From positions 186,001-250,000 of the forward strand of contig JAMXBD010001447.1 of assembly GCA_024138025.1 (NCBI GenBank): DNA of 64,000 nt. The letters run 5' to 3'. Of this stretch, positions 1 through 11,643 are shown in pieces. Both the position numbers and the translations under genes were made by a program. The notes below the pieces were generated by a model that worked only from the letters and a program-made list of their open reading frames with translations, was not told where the DNA came from and made no database searches. The DNA comes from Combretum micranthum (taxonomy: Eukaryota > Streptophyta > Magnoliopsida > Myrtales > Combretaceae). Numbering within the stretch: the first letter of the stretch is position 1; each line of letters starts with the position of its first letter.

Positions 1-234
1 TAGGTTTAAAGATTTTACATAAACTTTTCTTAGAAAACCATTTCATATTAATGTTTAACAAGTGAGTTTACTACACTTAGTCACACCTACATATTACAAG
101 GATTTTCTTTTAAGAAAACTCTATTTTGCTTAAAGAATTTTGACCCTCATATTAGTTATATCCTAAGGCCTTTATCTCTTAAATAAAATCTTCATTTATA
201 AACTTTTAAGTGGGTCCTTTACTAGGGGGTTTCC

Positions 235-720
235 AAAAATCCGAATTTAGTAAAGTCCATTTTCAAGTTGATTTCTTTAGGAAAATGTATTCTATACTTA
301 AAACTTTAAGTGTTTATTATACCTATATCCTAAGGACTTCATTTATTTAAGAAAATACCATTTTTGAAGTTGGAAAAATAGTGTTTTCTAACCATCTATC
401 CATTATTACGAATTTTGCCTACAAGACTTTTAGCTCAAAACTTCTATTGGACTTCATCTCTTGTTTCCAACATTTTCTTTAATAAAAACTCATTTAGACT
501 CATGAAAAATATTACCAAACATTATCTATCACCTATAGGCTTCATTTCTCTTGTAAAATATATGTTTAGAAGTTGATAAAAGTGTTTTTAACTTAGGTTT
601 CCAAAGTCATCCGAATTTACACAAGTTCATTTCTTGAAAAGTGTTTTCCTTTTTGACTTTATTAACTCATCTATCTATAGATCTATATACTAGGAAGGTT
701 ATTTACTAAAGACAAAAGCA
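235..720 (-). repeat. Three-unit degenerate tandem repeat inside LTR E
   Basis: Three diverged units of about 170-200 bp are marked by CCGAATTT at about 243, ACGAATTTT at about 409 and CCGAATTTAC at about 612. The same three units in the same order occur in LTRs A, L2 and B; LTR H carries about nine. Confidence 0.6.
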
Positions 721-1241
721 TTAAAGACTATTTATGCACATAAACACAAAATAATGATGAAATCTTAAATGCCTACATGAATATGAGTAATGAGATGATG
801 GATCTACTTTATCAAATGCTTAAATGAGTTTTGAAAACATAAAAACTATATTTTTATAAAAGATTTTTTGTTTAAAAATACTTTTGGATGGATAAACACA
901 AAGCTTTTAGTATGAAAGCTCCTTTAAAGATTAGATCTACTTCGTAATGGTTCGGTATTCTTGTTTTGACATTTCCTTGTCCCTAGCAAAAGCTCATGGG
1001 GTCCTTTAGTTGGAAATATCCAAGAATCACTTAGCCATAACAAGATCTATGAGTAGAAGGAGTGGAAGCTTACTTACTTGAAATAAAAATAGAAGATGTG
1101 AAGAGGAAATGGAAGTTGTGTGTGTATGTGGGGGCTTGGAAACTTTCGGCCAAAGAGGGGAAAAGGAGAGGTTTTGAGAGCTTTTTCCACTTTGTGAAGT
1201 TTGTAAAATGAGTGAATGAAGGAAGAGAGAGAAAACATAGC

Positions 1242-1252
1242 TTATATATAAA
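1242..1252 (-). promoter_or_regulatory. TATA-like box of LTR E
   Basis: On the sense (minus) strand the stretch reads CTTTATATATAAG, about 165 nt upstream of the donor-like GTAAGT. Position and context match the TATA boxes of the other LTRs. Confidence 0.5.
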
Positions 1253-1298
1253 GTGGAATTAAGTTAAATGGAGAAAGAAAAATTGTAAATTGGATCAT

Positions 1299-1323
1299 GG
1301 GGGGGGGGGGGGGGGGGGGGGGG
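1299..1323. repeat. Homopolymer tract of 25 G
   Basis: A run of 25 G on the plus strand in the U3 part of LTR E. The related LTR A has 12 G at the same place (7302-7313), and LTRs L2 and B have no such run. Homopolymers of this length are also prone to assembly length error. Confidence 0.8.
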
Positions 1324-3256
1324 AACTATTCACGCCGGTTACTATTCATGAGGGAGAGGGAAAAGAAAGTTTGATTTTCTTCTTTTGATTTGGCTTTGAT
1401 TTGAATTGTGTACCATTTGTCATAATTGTCTTGATTTTTAAGAGACAAAAAGTAATTTAGAAAGGTGATTGATTGAGTGATGGTAAGAGTTAAAATATAG
1501 AGTGTGCTAATAGGTAGACTAGGTAGTATAGGAGGTACTTTTTGAATAGTAGGGAATAGTTGACAAGACAATTTAATTTCCGGTAGTAAGGAAATACGAA
1601 TAAAAAGGCTATAACTGTATTTTTCGTAAGCCGGCAATTTATGAAAAATATATTTTTGAAATCCTTATTTTATTTCGATTCAAATGAGTATCATAAAGAA
1701 ATTATTGAAATTCTAGTTCCGGGGCACGCTTTTCTATAATGGGTCTCGGGATGACCCGGAATTGAAATTTTCCAAAATCTGATCTTTTCTTGGTTTGAAA
1801 TATAATCAAGAACTATATCCAAAATTAATTTTGCTTATAAAAGTTTCTTATTTGGAAACCGTGGAAAAGCCGGAATTTTGGTTTTCTAAGTCTTTCTCAC
1901 AAAGCTTAAACTAGACCGGTTTAGGGTTTCATTTTCTGGTTTTCAAAGTTTACTTGATTACTAGGAAACCCAGGGTATATAAAAAAAATAATAAAATTGT
2001 GTAATGAAATAAAATGAATAGTGCAAAAGAATAATCAATTATCGATAGAAATGAAAATACGGTAAAAAGCTTATAACTGTAACTTTTATAACCCGAAAAA
2101 TTATATAACTGATATATTTAAAAATCTCGTGGAATTACGAGTCTAACGGTACTAATGATATATTTTTGATATCTCGAGTCCCGGGAGACGCTTTTCGAAG
2201 TCTGTATCCGAACGGGTTCGAGATAGGTAAAAAATTTACCAATTTGATATTTGTGAACAAACTTATATTACTACGAGCTATTCCACTTATTTAAACTACA
2301 CCTCGGCCTCTAGGTTAAGGGCGCTAGATTGCCGGACTTAAGCTATTGTATTCCGGTTAGGGTTTCCGGGTGATTTTCCGGTTTAGACCTTTGCCAATTT
2401 GGAAACTGATATTTACGTTTATATAACATATGTAGTTGAGAAATTTATTTCAAATTTTTTTATAAGTCTTTAATATCTCTTATTGCTTTCGGAAATCTTA
2501 AATTGAATTATTATATCCGGAGTTATATCGGTAATGGTTACCGGATATGATTTTCTTAAGTTTGAGTCAAATATCTATTTTTGGAATGATTTTGGGGAAA
2601 TCTTGATTTTATAATTTGCTTTGAAAAAGGATCTTCATAGTGTTTTGTTTTCGAATTTATTTTTGCTTCGATTTAAGGTTTTATGAACAATTGATTAACT
2701 TAAGGATTATTTAATTTGTTATTTTGTTTCTTGAATTCTTCTTTCTTAAGATCACGAGATTTCAATTTCTAACTTGTTCTATGATTCTTGGTAGTTTGAT
2801 TTGATCGTTAGGGCTTTATTGTGATTTCCGTCTCTTAGGATTATTAGTCTGGTCGTTTGGGGAATTTCCAAAGTCTATGTTTTATTATTGGCAGATAAAG
2901 TTTTCTTAATCGTGCTAAAGCCTAGTTATGGAATTGGCCTTTGGTGATTTCCTGATCCTTCAAATTGTCATGTTATGGATTAACTTGCTTTTTAGCAAAT
3001 TATAACTGTGTTTTATTTTTATCCTGATTTTTATAAATTATAGATTAGGTAAGCAGTTTATCTTACGTAATGGTTTTTGGACTTAAGGACTTTTGTAGTC
3101 CTTGTTTTATTTTTAGATTTTGTCAAGACTAATGAATTCTTACTTTCGTTTATATTTTAGGACTCGTTCAAAGTTCGGTTTTAATTTGGAGTGATTTTTT
3201 AGGGTTTATTTTCGAAGTTCATATTGAAATTATTTACTGAAATTTTCCAGGGCTAC

Positions 3257-4321
3257 TCCGGTTCTTCTTCTTCCTCTTCTCTCATCTTGATCTCCTGCTT
3301 GATTTGTTTCCTCTCTATCAATTCTGTTATTGGATTCACTCCTATTTCCCATTTCTCTTTCCACTTCTCTTCCAGCTTCCTCCTACATCCTGTTCCATCT
3401 ATCTTTGAATTCACCCATCATATCCTCAACTTCATTCATTCTCTCCATAGGTTCCGGAACCACTGGCTCGGGGGCTATGGCATCAACCTTAGGGGGACGC
3501 TCGCCTACCGGGTATATGTCCTTCCACATGGTGGGGTCAAACTCTGGTCCAATTCTCCTACTATCGGGTATGTCAAGATCCCTATTAAAATCCCATACAA
3601 TTGGTTCTGGTAGTGGGTTGGGTTGTTCTGGAGCTATGGCTGGTGGGGTAGGAGATCTAGGTATTTCCTCTTCCTGCCAATTCGGGTCCTCCTCAGGATC
3701 CTCTTCCTCTTCAGAATCATCCATATTATTATTCTCTTCCACATTATTTCCTTCATTTGCATCTTCTTCTTCCATAACCGGGGCATTAATCAAATGTACT
3801 CCTCCATTTCCTACTTGTGGGGCTGGAGCTCCTCCTAAAAATGGTACAAGATCAAGGTATCTAGCTTGCCATAATATGTGATTCCTGATATCCGCAAGAT
3901 TCCAATCCCTATGGTCATCAAGGTCATCATGGGCATGCACATAGAGATGTCCTATACGATGCCACATCCCAAAGTCTGGGTGGGTGGGGCTCCCTTCATT
4001 CTTTAAAATAAATGTAGCTTCTCTTAGCATGGGTTCTCCAGCATACTCCACCATCACCCTCTCTAGGGTATAGATAGTCTCCATAATGGTCCATCTCCTT
4101 CTTCTTATCGGATCATATCTTAGTTGATTTATAACTGATATCCATCTTGTATACCTTAAACCTTCTTTCCACAATTTATACATCTCTTTTATAGTTCTAG
4201 GTTGTTGAACTAATGCAAAGTCTTCGCATAACACCCTTAACCTTAGCCGATATTCTACCATAGTCTCATTCAGGCTTTTTGTGAAGTTTCTAGCTCTTTC
4301 ACGGGTCTCACCCAAAGAAAC
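3257..4321 (-). pseudogene. ORF1 of element A: acidic protein upstream of gag (Tekay-like element)
   Basis: Open minus-strand frame of about 312 codons, then a TAG where B has TGG (the stop is near 3383), then about 40 more codons up to the insertion of LTR E. N-terminal half: basic and helical, rich in Arg, Glu and Leu, with NETMVEYRLRLRVLCEDFAL and YKLWKEGLRYTRW. Middle: an acidic block (DDSEEEEDPEEDP). Then a proline-rich stretch (PRSPTPPAIAPEQPNP) and a second charged region. No zinc knuckle, protease or RT motif is present. The frame has no ATG at its start: it opens at 4321, directly after an acceptor-like TTTTCTTGTTGTAG, and the first in-frame ATG is about 18 codons in. Element B carries a homologue at 53440-54689. 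Function unknown; I do not recognise a family. An extra ORF ahead of gag is known in some other Ty3 lineages (Ogre), but I see no motif that links them. Confidence 0.7.
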
Positions 4322-4428
4322 CTACAACAAGAAAACTATTAATTAGCTTAGCTTTAACTCCAATTTTATTCTAGTTACTTAATTCTAGGTTCGGTTTTAA
4401 ACTCTATTGTCATGCTTAATCACTTAGT

Positions 4429-4440
4429 GCTCTGATACCA
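4429..4440 (-). other. Primer binding site of element A (initiator tRNA-Met)
   Basis: On the minus strand TGGTATCAGAGC, which pairs with the 12-nt 3' end of plant initiator tRNA-Met. It is separated from the LTR end at 4449 by 8 nt. This places LTR A as the 5' LTR of a minus-strand element. Confidence 0.9.
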
Positions 4441-4966
4441 ACTTAAATTGTCACACCCCATAGGGTACCCTAAACGTAACAGTCCGCCACATATCATACA
4501 AGATTCCCGAATTACCACCTTAGTCTTTCGAGAGCCTCATATAGATGTAAGGCGTACCTTTACAACAATAGAGTACAAGTCCGAATGGAGATAAAAGCTT
4601 AATTTGGCATGCATTAGCAGTAGGATATAATTCATGAGACATAAATAAATATTACAAAATCTAAGGGGCATTCCCCCGCAAAAGAATAATTAACGATCTT
4701 ATACAGTCATCCAAGTCTTAGAAGTTTCCTATGGAAGTCTAATACATAAATTCCAACTTCTAGGGGAAACTCCTAGCTTCTATACTTGTTCAGCCGGGTC
4801 ACGTCGCCTAAGCCACAAATGGGAAAGCTGCAAAAGGAATGGACTATGGAGACGTAAGCTAACTAGCTTAGTGAGTGTAATCTCCTGCAATAACATTTAT
4901 GTCACAACAATTCAATCAAGTTATTAATCAAGTAAGTGTATGCATCAAACACGTGAGTTCAACATA

Positions 4967-4991
4967 CATATGACCAACCGGAAATCATATG
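4967..4991 (-). other. Conserved LTR hairpin (copy in A)
   Basis: Sense strand: arm CATATGATT, loop TCCGGTT, arm GGTCATATG, giving 9 pairs of which two are U.G. It lies 518 nt from the LTR 3' end. See the findings for the comparison of all copies. Confidence 0.75.
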
Positions 4992-5058
4992 TGGATGGAA
5001 TTGCGCCCTCCATCCCGGGTTAGCAGATTAACGACTACTGCGGTACTAACAATATGCC

Positions 5059-5234
5059 GTTTATGGTTCACGGTTAACCTATGATTATTCGATGTCATTT
5101 ATGGTTCACGACTAACCTACGATTATTCGATGTCGTTTATGATTCACGACTAACCTACGATTATTCGATGTCGTTTATGGTGCACGACTAACCTACGATT
5201 ATTCGATATCGTTTATGGTTCACGATTAACCTAC
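5059..5234 (-). repeat. 38-bp minisatellite in LTR A
   Basis: Four full 38-bp units (each starting GTTTATGGTTCACGACTAAC or a close variant) plus a 24-bp partial unit. LTR B has only two full units plus the partial one at 52613-52712, so copy number differs between copies of one subfamily. Confidence 0.9.
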
Positions 5235-7243
5235 AAATGCTAATGCTCCTTCCCATTATGATATGCACGTGTCAAATTGGCATTAGTCCAAGTAGTTGAT
5301 TAAGCCATTTTACTTAGGCGATCAAACAAATTTTCAGACAATCCATCATAGCTAACTAAATAACCAAAGTTTATCACCCGGTTTCGATATTCTTAATTTG
5401 AGTTCTTACATCATCATCAATCATATAATTTCCCATTAATCCCCATCATTCATATTTCATTCATTTGGCCTACATTCTAGTGCACTACTTTACAAGCACA
5501 TACAATAAATGAATCGGGAAGAAAAACTCACTCTGCCATTGGTTCGCCTTCTTCTAGTAATAATAATCCGGAGGCAAAGATTCAACGTCCTCGGGTTCAC
5601 CTATTCATATAAAAAAAAATACCCTAATAAATATTCTACCTTCTTAGGATTCTAAACTTCTAAGAAAACTTAGCGAAATCGAAATTCGCGTCACTTCCGA
5701 AGTTCCGTTTTAAAATGGCCATAACTTGGTCGTTTTAAGTCGGAATTTCGCAAATTTTATATCGATCTCTATCTACTTCGAAAGAGCTTTCTAAATATGA
5801 AGTTTAAATTAAGTTTTGAAAATATCTAAGCCTCAGAATTGAGGGATCAGATCTGTACAGTGGGTATATTGATTCCAAAAATGTGGTTTTCATGAATGCA
5901 CTTGAGATTTCTAAGTACAAAATGAAACTAAATGCAATGGTAATGATTTTTCCTATCATGAATGTCATGATATGAACTCTAATGAGCCTAAATTCTTATA
6001 GCCTTTTAGATTTAAAGAACTTTAAATAAATTTTTCTTAGAAACCATTTCATACCATTGTTTAACAAGTGAACTTACTACACTTGGTCACACCTACATAT
6101 TACAAGGATTTTCTTTAGGAAAACTCCACTTTATTTAAAGAAATTTTGACCCTTATATTAGTTATATCCTAAGGCCTTTATTTCTTTAATAAAATCCTCA
6201 TTTATAAACTTTTAAGTGGGTCTTTACTATGGGGTTTCCAAAAATCCGAATTTAGAAAATTCCATTCTCAAGTTGATTCCTTTAGGAAAAAATGTATTTT
6301 ATAATTAAAACTTTAAGTATTTATTATACTTATGCCCTAAGGACTTCATTTATTTAAGAAAATACCATTTTTGAAGTTGGAAAAATAGTGTTTTCTAACC
6401 ATATATCCATTATTACGAATTTTGTCTATATGACTTTTAGCTCAAAACTTCTATTGGACTTCATTTCTTGTTTCCAACATTTTCTTTAGAAAAATCTCAT
6501 TTAGACTCATGAAAAATACTACCAAACATTATCTATTACCCATAGGTTTCATTTCTCTTGTAAAATATATATTTAGAAGTTGATAAAAGTGTTTTTGACC
6601 TAGGTTTCCAAAGTCATCCGAATTTACACAAGTTCATTTCTTGAAAAGTGTTTTCCTTTTTTACTTTATTAACTTATTTAACCATAGTTCTATATACTAA
6701 GAAGGTTATTTACTAAAGACAAAAGCATTAAAGACTATTAATGCAAATAAACACAAAATAATAATGAAACCTTAAATGCCTACATGATTATGAGTAGCAA
6801 AATGATAGATCTATTATTTCATATGCTCAAATGAGTTTTGAAAACATAAAAACTATATTTTTATAAAAGATCTTTTGTTTAAAACACTTTTTGATGGAGA
6901 AACATAAAGCTTTTGGCATGAAAGCTCCTTTAATTGTTAGATCTACTTTGTAATGGTTCGGTATTCTTGTTTTGATATTTCATTGTCCCTACAAAAGATC
7001 ATGGAGACTTTTAGTTGAAATATCCAAGAATCACTTAGCCATAACAAAGATCTATGAGTGGAAGGAGTGGAAGCTTACTTACTTGAAGTGAATAGAAGAT
7101 GAAAAGAGGAAATGGAAAGTTGTGTGTGTGTGTGGGGGCTTGGAAACTCACGGCCAAGAGGGGAAAATGGGGAGGAATTGAGAGCTTTTACACTTTGTAA
7201 AAGTTGAAAAGTGAATGAATGAAGAGAGAGAGAGAAAAAGTAG

Positions 7244-7252
7244 TATATATAT
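7244..7252 (-). promoter_or_regulatory. TATA-like box of LTR A
   Basis: TATATATAT between the G12 tract and the donor-like site, equivalent to the CATATATAC of LTR B near 50633. Confidence 0.45.
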
Positions 7253-9469
7253 GGAATGAGATTAGGTTAAATGGAGAAAGAAAAATTGCAAATTGGAGCA
7301 TGGGGGGGGGGGGCATTCACGCCGGTTTGAGCTTGTGGAGGAAGGGAGAAGTTTGAAATTTTTACTTTGTTTGATTGATTTAACATTGATGTGTAAATGT
7401 CACTAATTGTATGGAAAGTTAAGGGACAAAAAGTATTTAGAAAAGAGAGTGATTTGAGTGATGGTAAGAGTTGAATTTGTAGAGTGTGCTAATAGGTAGA
7501 ATAGGTGGTACTTGTGAATAGTGAGGAATAGTTGACAAGACAATTTAATTTCCGGTAGTAATGAAATACGAATAAAAAGGCTATAACTGTATTTTTCATA
7601 AACCGGAAAATTATGAAAAATATATTTTTGAAATCCTTATTTTATTTCGGTTCCAATGAGTACTCATAAGTAAATTTTTGAAATTCTAGCTCTGGGGCAC
7701 GTTTTTCTATAATGGGTCTCGGGATGACACGGAATTGAAATTTTCTTAAAATCTGATATTTTCTTGGTTTGAAAAAGAATCAAGAACTATATTCAAAATT
7801 AAATTTTCTTAGAAAAGTTTCTTAATTGGAAACCGAGGAAATGCCGGAATTAAGGTTCCTATTTCTCACTCTAAACTTGAGCTATTCCGGTTTAGGGTTT
7901 TGGTTTCCGGTTCTAGGGTTGTCTTAGCTACTCGAAAAACCGGGGTTTACATGTCCTTATCAAGTCAAAATAAGTTTTTCTTTTTATTTTGGGACTAGTC
8001 TACTTCTTAGTCCCGAGAGCCTTGAAAAAGCTAAGACTCCAATACTTGACTTTATTATTATGTTATTTTTGTTTACTATTATTTCTCATAAATCATGTTC
8101 ATTTAGATTGTTGTCCAAAAAATTCCAACTTCTAAAAATAATTAACAAAAGGAGATTTGGTCACCTAGAAATAATTTTATGTGAAGTATAAGACCTATGA
8201 GTTAATAAAAATAAACTCATTTCTTTTCAAGTTGCAAAAAAAAGAAAAAAGAAAAAAAGAACCCACTACAAATGTTAGAAACTACTTTTACTATGAAAAG
8301 CTTCTTAAATCCTATATTATTCCACTTTGTTTTTCGAAAGAAAATAATTGTTGATATAAAAATGATTTTTTTATGAAAAAGATAAACAAATGAAAGGCTA
8401 AGGAATTTTCAAATAAAGACCTTTACAAAACAAATAGGCAAAGAAAATTGTATAGGAAAAATAAATAGGAAAGGTGTACTAATATAAGAGAACTTAGAAA
8501 ATAGAAAATTTTATTTGAGAAAAATAATAAAACCAACATAAAGCAATTTCAGGAAAACAAAGGAAAACAAATATGCATTCCAAGAAAGTTACAAAAAAAA
8601 TTCTTGTAAACTATGCTTTCTAAAATTTCAAACCAATATTGTTTTACTTAAGAAATCTAATTGGACAACAAAACACTTGAGCATGCTTAAATATGAGTTA
8701 TATAGTTATAAAAAGAGAATTTTTCAATTATATAGATAACTAAGTATTTATCAAATAAATTTTGATTTCTTGAACCAAAGTTATTTTGTGTTGAAAAAAT
8801 CCGTGGTGAATTTTGTCACCACTGTTTTGGGGCCTAAATGGCTTAGTTTGACAAAAATAGTTTTAGAAATGGATAGATATTTTCGAGTAGGTAGAAATCA
8901 GTATATTATATGTGCGATTCGGAGTTAAAATGACCAAGTTATGGCCATTTTAAATTGGAACTTTCTTTTATACGAACTTTAACGTTCTTTTGATATTGTT
9001 TTGTCAAAATTCAAGAAAATCATCAAGGAATGCTCATTTTGGGTATTTTCTTTGGATAGGTGACCCCGAGGAAGGATTCCTTTATCCCGAAGATTATTTC
9101 GATTAAGTGGAGTGTGTGAACGACTCATCCACATAGAGGAATAGTTGACATGGCATCGTGAGTTTATTTCCTTAAAATGCTATACTTGTTGTGCTTGTAA
9201 ATTAGTTGCATTAGAATTAGGAAAAGATAAATCGATATGTATGTAAAATAATTCTTTGAAAGAATTTTAAGAATATCGGAGCCGGAATTGTTTTAAATGC
9301 TTATTTTAGTATAACCTTTGATTTATATGAAATTCTTTGATCGCCTTAAATTCAAAAATAATTATGCTATGACATCATAAATAAATGGATTCATGCATAC
9401 CATGAAGTGAGTCACATTGCATATGGGTTATTATCCTTAGGTGAGAAGGATAGTAGGTTGATGTTGAAA

Positions 9470-9560
9470 GCAACACTTGGCGGAGTATCCGAAAGCGATT
9501 ACTTGGCGGCTTAAGGGAAATGCTTGGCGGAAATTCCGAAAGCAAGGTCAATTCAAGTAG
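9470..9560 (+). repeat. Short CTTGGCGG-type repeats in LTR D
   Basis: Three imperfect copies of CTTGGCGGA..TCCGAAAGC at the position taken by other repeat modules in other LTRs. L1 has the same module on the minus strand at 14800-14920. Confidence 0.6.
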
Positions 9561-9672
9561 ACTTGGAATGCTTAGCGATGAGTGCTCGTAAGCATAAAAC
9601 TTTTTAACTAAAACTACTTAAATTGAGGTTATGTATCACTAAACCCCAAATGGAGGGCCCAAATCCATTGAA

Positions 9673-9697
9673 CATATAGTTCCCGGAAAACTATATG
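9673..9697 (+). other. Conserved LTR hairpin (copy in D)
   Basis: Arm CATATAGTT, loop CCCGGAA, arm AACTATATG: a perfect 9-bp stem with a 7-nt loop, 510 nt from the LTR end. Confidence 0.8.
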
Positions 9698-10207
9698 CCT
9701 TGTTTGCCCACGTGTACGTTGCATCCCATTTGTTTGCTTAACTAACTTGTTTGAAACTTTATTACAAGAAGTTATTTATGGAAATAATTCTCACTAAGCT
9801 TGTTAGCTTATATCCCCATAGATATCTTTTGGAGTTTCCCTATTTATGGTTAAGGCCACGAGGACCCTGCGGGTAGGTAATTTCTTTTTGAATAAAGGAA
9901 ATTCTAGATGAAGTTTAGTATTAGAAATAATGTACAAATATCTTGTAATAGAATAGTGATCATGGGAAATGCCCCTAAGTTTGTAAAACCATTGTTATAA
10001 GTGAATGATTATTATGAATCTTCTTTTCTTAATGTGTTATTTATATCTTCTTAAGCTTCATAATTCCATATATGGTCCTTTAAAGTAGTGAAAGCATGCC
10101 TTACACTTAATATAAAAGCTTTTGGGAATGGCTATGGTTGTCATACTTAAGCTTTAATATTGAGTGTGGCGGACTGTCACGTTTAGGGTACCTTTTGGGG
10201 CTTGACA

Positions 10208-10564
10208 AGCCTCATTTGGTCTCATTCCCTGCTGATTACCTTGCTGCATGAAATGCTGTGTTTGCTGATACATCATCATCTGATACTGCTGCATCATTGC
10301 CATCATGTCCCTTATCATACTAAACATGGAATTTGGATCACCAATGGGTATTTGTGGCATAGGAGGAATGGGTGGCATAGGTGGAGGTGGAGGAATCTGA
10401 GTCGGCGGAGGAACTTGTGAAGCTGAAGCCAATGCAGGTGATGGAGTAGTCTCACTACTCGGTGTAGAAGATGAAGTAGGAGCAAATGTAGACGATAATT
10501 GTGGTGGTGGTGGCGTACTTTCTCTATCAGAATGTTGCCTTGTAGACCTCCTCAACCTGTCCAT
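10208..10564 (-). pseudogene. gag: gag N-terminus of element C, cut by LTR D
   Basis: Minus-strand frame starting at an ATG at 10564 (MDRLRRSTRQHSDRES). It is followed by a Ser/Thr/Pro-rich stretch, a polyproline block around residues 60-85 and a Met/Gln-rich block (MMAMMQQYQMMMYQQ). This is typical low-complexity N-terminal gag sequence ahead of the capsid domain. About 118 codons remain; the frame enters LTR D at 10207, which removes the rest. The PBS of the same element is 300 nt upstream. Upstream sense sequence includes a (TG)n run and TTGTAAAG before the ATG. The gag assignment is inferred from position and composition; no capsid or zinc-knuckle motif is left. Confidence 0.6.
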
Positions 10565-10589
10565 CTTTACAATTGCATACATATATTCA

Positions 10590-10618
<29 letters not shown>
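10590..10618. repeat. (CA)n microsatellite
   Basis: About 14 CA units in the leader of element C, between PBS and gag. Confidence 0.95.
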
Positions 10619-10621
<3 letters not shown>

Positions 10622-10863
10622 GTATCAATCTCTACTCACATGCAAAGCTTATCAAATTAACATTCACATTCATATATAAATTGACGAACAATTCAACAAT
10701 TCATCAAACAAACAATAAGCAATTAGTAAACAAGAAAACAAATAACAAGTATATGAATCAAGCAAGAAGGCAATTATACACAACTATTTGGATAAACTTA
10801 ACTCTTTTCTATACTACATAATTGTGTCTAGGTCAAGTCTTAAACAACTATTAATCAAACTCC

Positions 10864-10875
10864 GCTCTAATACCA
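10864..10875 (-). other. Primer binding site of element C
   Basis: Sense TGGTATTAGAGC, one mismatch to the initiator tRNA-Met complement, 15 nt from the LTR end at 10891. Confidence 0.75.
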
Positions 10876-10933
10876 ACTCTAAGGACCTACTGTCACCCCT
10901 AAAATTAAAATAGGCGATAACAGTTCCCCAACC

Positions 10934-10958
10934 ACATATAACCTGTAAGATTATATGT
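10934..10958 (-). other. Second inverted repeat near the 3' end of LTR C
   Basis: Arms ACATATAA and TTATATGT (perfect, 8 bp) around a 9-nt loop, 43 nt from the LTR end. Confidence 0.5.
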
Positions 10959-11110
10959 AAGGTTGTCTAAAAGATTTGTTAAGGAATTGTTTATCTAATT
11001 CCACATATATATATAGAAACCATAATTTTTCTAAACTTTAAACCAAATACACTACTTCATTATCAGCATATTTTGCAAGAGAAGCAACTTAAGTCATACG
11101 TAGCCAAGTA

Positions 11111-11135
11111 CATATATATATATATATATATATAT
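11111..11135. repeat. (TA)n microsatellite
   Basis: About 12 TA units within LTR C. Confidence 0.9.
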
Positions 11136-11643
11136 TACATCCAATGGCTTCTTATAAGCCTTAACAAAATTACACACGCAAAATTCAACTAAAACCTTAA
11201 ATACAACCACAAAACTAACATAACTATTTTATTACAAAAAAAATTGGATTCCACCAAGTCTAAGGTCATCTATAGTCCTCCATATCATCAAGAACATCCT
11301 CGAAATCGGTTCCATACCCTATACTCATGTAAAACTCGTCGGATTCATCACTTGAAATTGTTAAAATATGAGAAAGGCCCAGTACGCAAGTAACGAATAC
11401 AAATGCAAAGTGATTCACACACACTTAATCTAAATGTAAAATGCAACAACCAATAATTTATTACTCAATCTTTAGTTAGTCTTTCATCATGGGAGTGTTC
11501 AAACTCCGGGCAACAAGGATCTAGTATTATGTCCGCCTCCCTAAGTGGTCCCTACTGTTCATACAGACTAGGCAGCCCCACCTTCCGGTGTAACCCGTAA
11601 TACTAGGGGATCCTGTGTAACACATCACAACGCTTAGGGGGTT

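Larger units (their letters stand above)
1..3254 (-). mobile_element. LTR E, 5'-ward part of a minus-strand Ty3/gypsy LTR
   Basis: Antisense LTR cut by the left window edge. Bases 1-1960 match the body of LTR A and LTR L2 in the same order, and 1960-3254 match the last part of L2 (24600-25451). The right end reads TTTTCCAGGGCTAC where L2 has TTTTCCGGGGCTTACA, so the terminal bases are changed or lost. It lies inside ORF1 of element A, so it is a younger insertion. Sense-strand landmarks: TATA-like TTATATATAA near 1242-1252 and a donor-like CAA|GTAAGT with its GT at 1077-1076. Solo LTR or full element cannot be decided because the other end is outside the window. Confidence 0.85.
4449..7951 (-). 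mobile_element. LTR A, 5' LTR of minus-strand element A (3.5 kb)
   Basis: Begins TGTCACACCCCATAGGG, directly right of the PBS, and ends CCGGGGTTTACA. The sense-strand copy is LTR B (49929-53312), which shares the same order of blocks. Contents from the PBS side: hairpin 4967-4991, a 38-bp minisatellite, a conserved block with GGCCATAACTTGG near 5715, an acceptor-like site at 5601-5602, a three-unit degenerate repeat at 6230-6720, a donor-like GTAAGT at 7082, a TATA-like run near 7244-7252 and a G12 tract. The flank at 7952-7956 is TGTCC; the matching duplication would be left of the window. The element was inserted in LTR D, whose interior resumes at 7952. Confidence 0.92.
7952..10207 (+). 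mobile_element. LTR D, right part of a plus-strand LTR interrupted by element A
   Basis: Starts abruptly inside an LTR: bases 7957-8060 match the interior of L3 (TTATCAAGTCAAAA, then GGGACTAGTC..TTAGTCCCG, then the CTTGA..AAGCTAAG block), and it ends GGTACCTTTTGGGGCTTGACA. The left part must lie beyond the window, left of element A. Its closest relative here is L1, with which it shares the CTTGGCGG repeats. It contains the conserved block near 8935, an acceptor-like GGATAG|GTGACC at 9058-9059 and a hairpin at 9673-9697. It is inserted in the gag of element C. Confidence 0.85.

Noticed and set aside
3224..3881. Plus-strand open frames of 129, 183 and 71 codons
   Set aside because: They are antisense to ORF1 of element A and reflect its biased composition; the minus strand has the homologue in B.
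4301..4330. TTG as the true start codon of ORF1
   Set aside because: Plant translation very rarely starts at TTG; the frame simply opens after the acceptor-like site, and a downstream ATG or splicing is more likely.
5059..5234. Regular 38-bp repeats looked at as a CRISPR array
   Set aside because: Units are contiguous with no unique spacers, in plant LTR DNA; this is a minisatellite.
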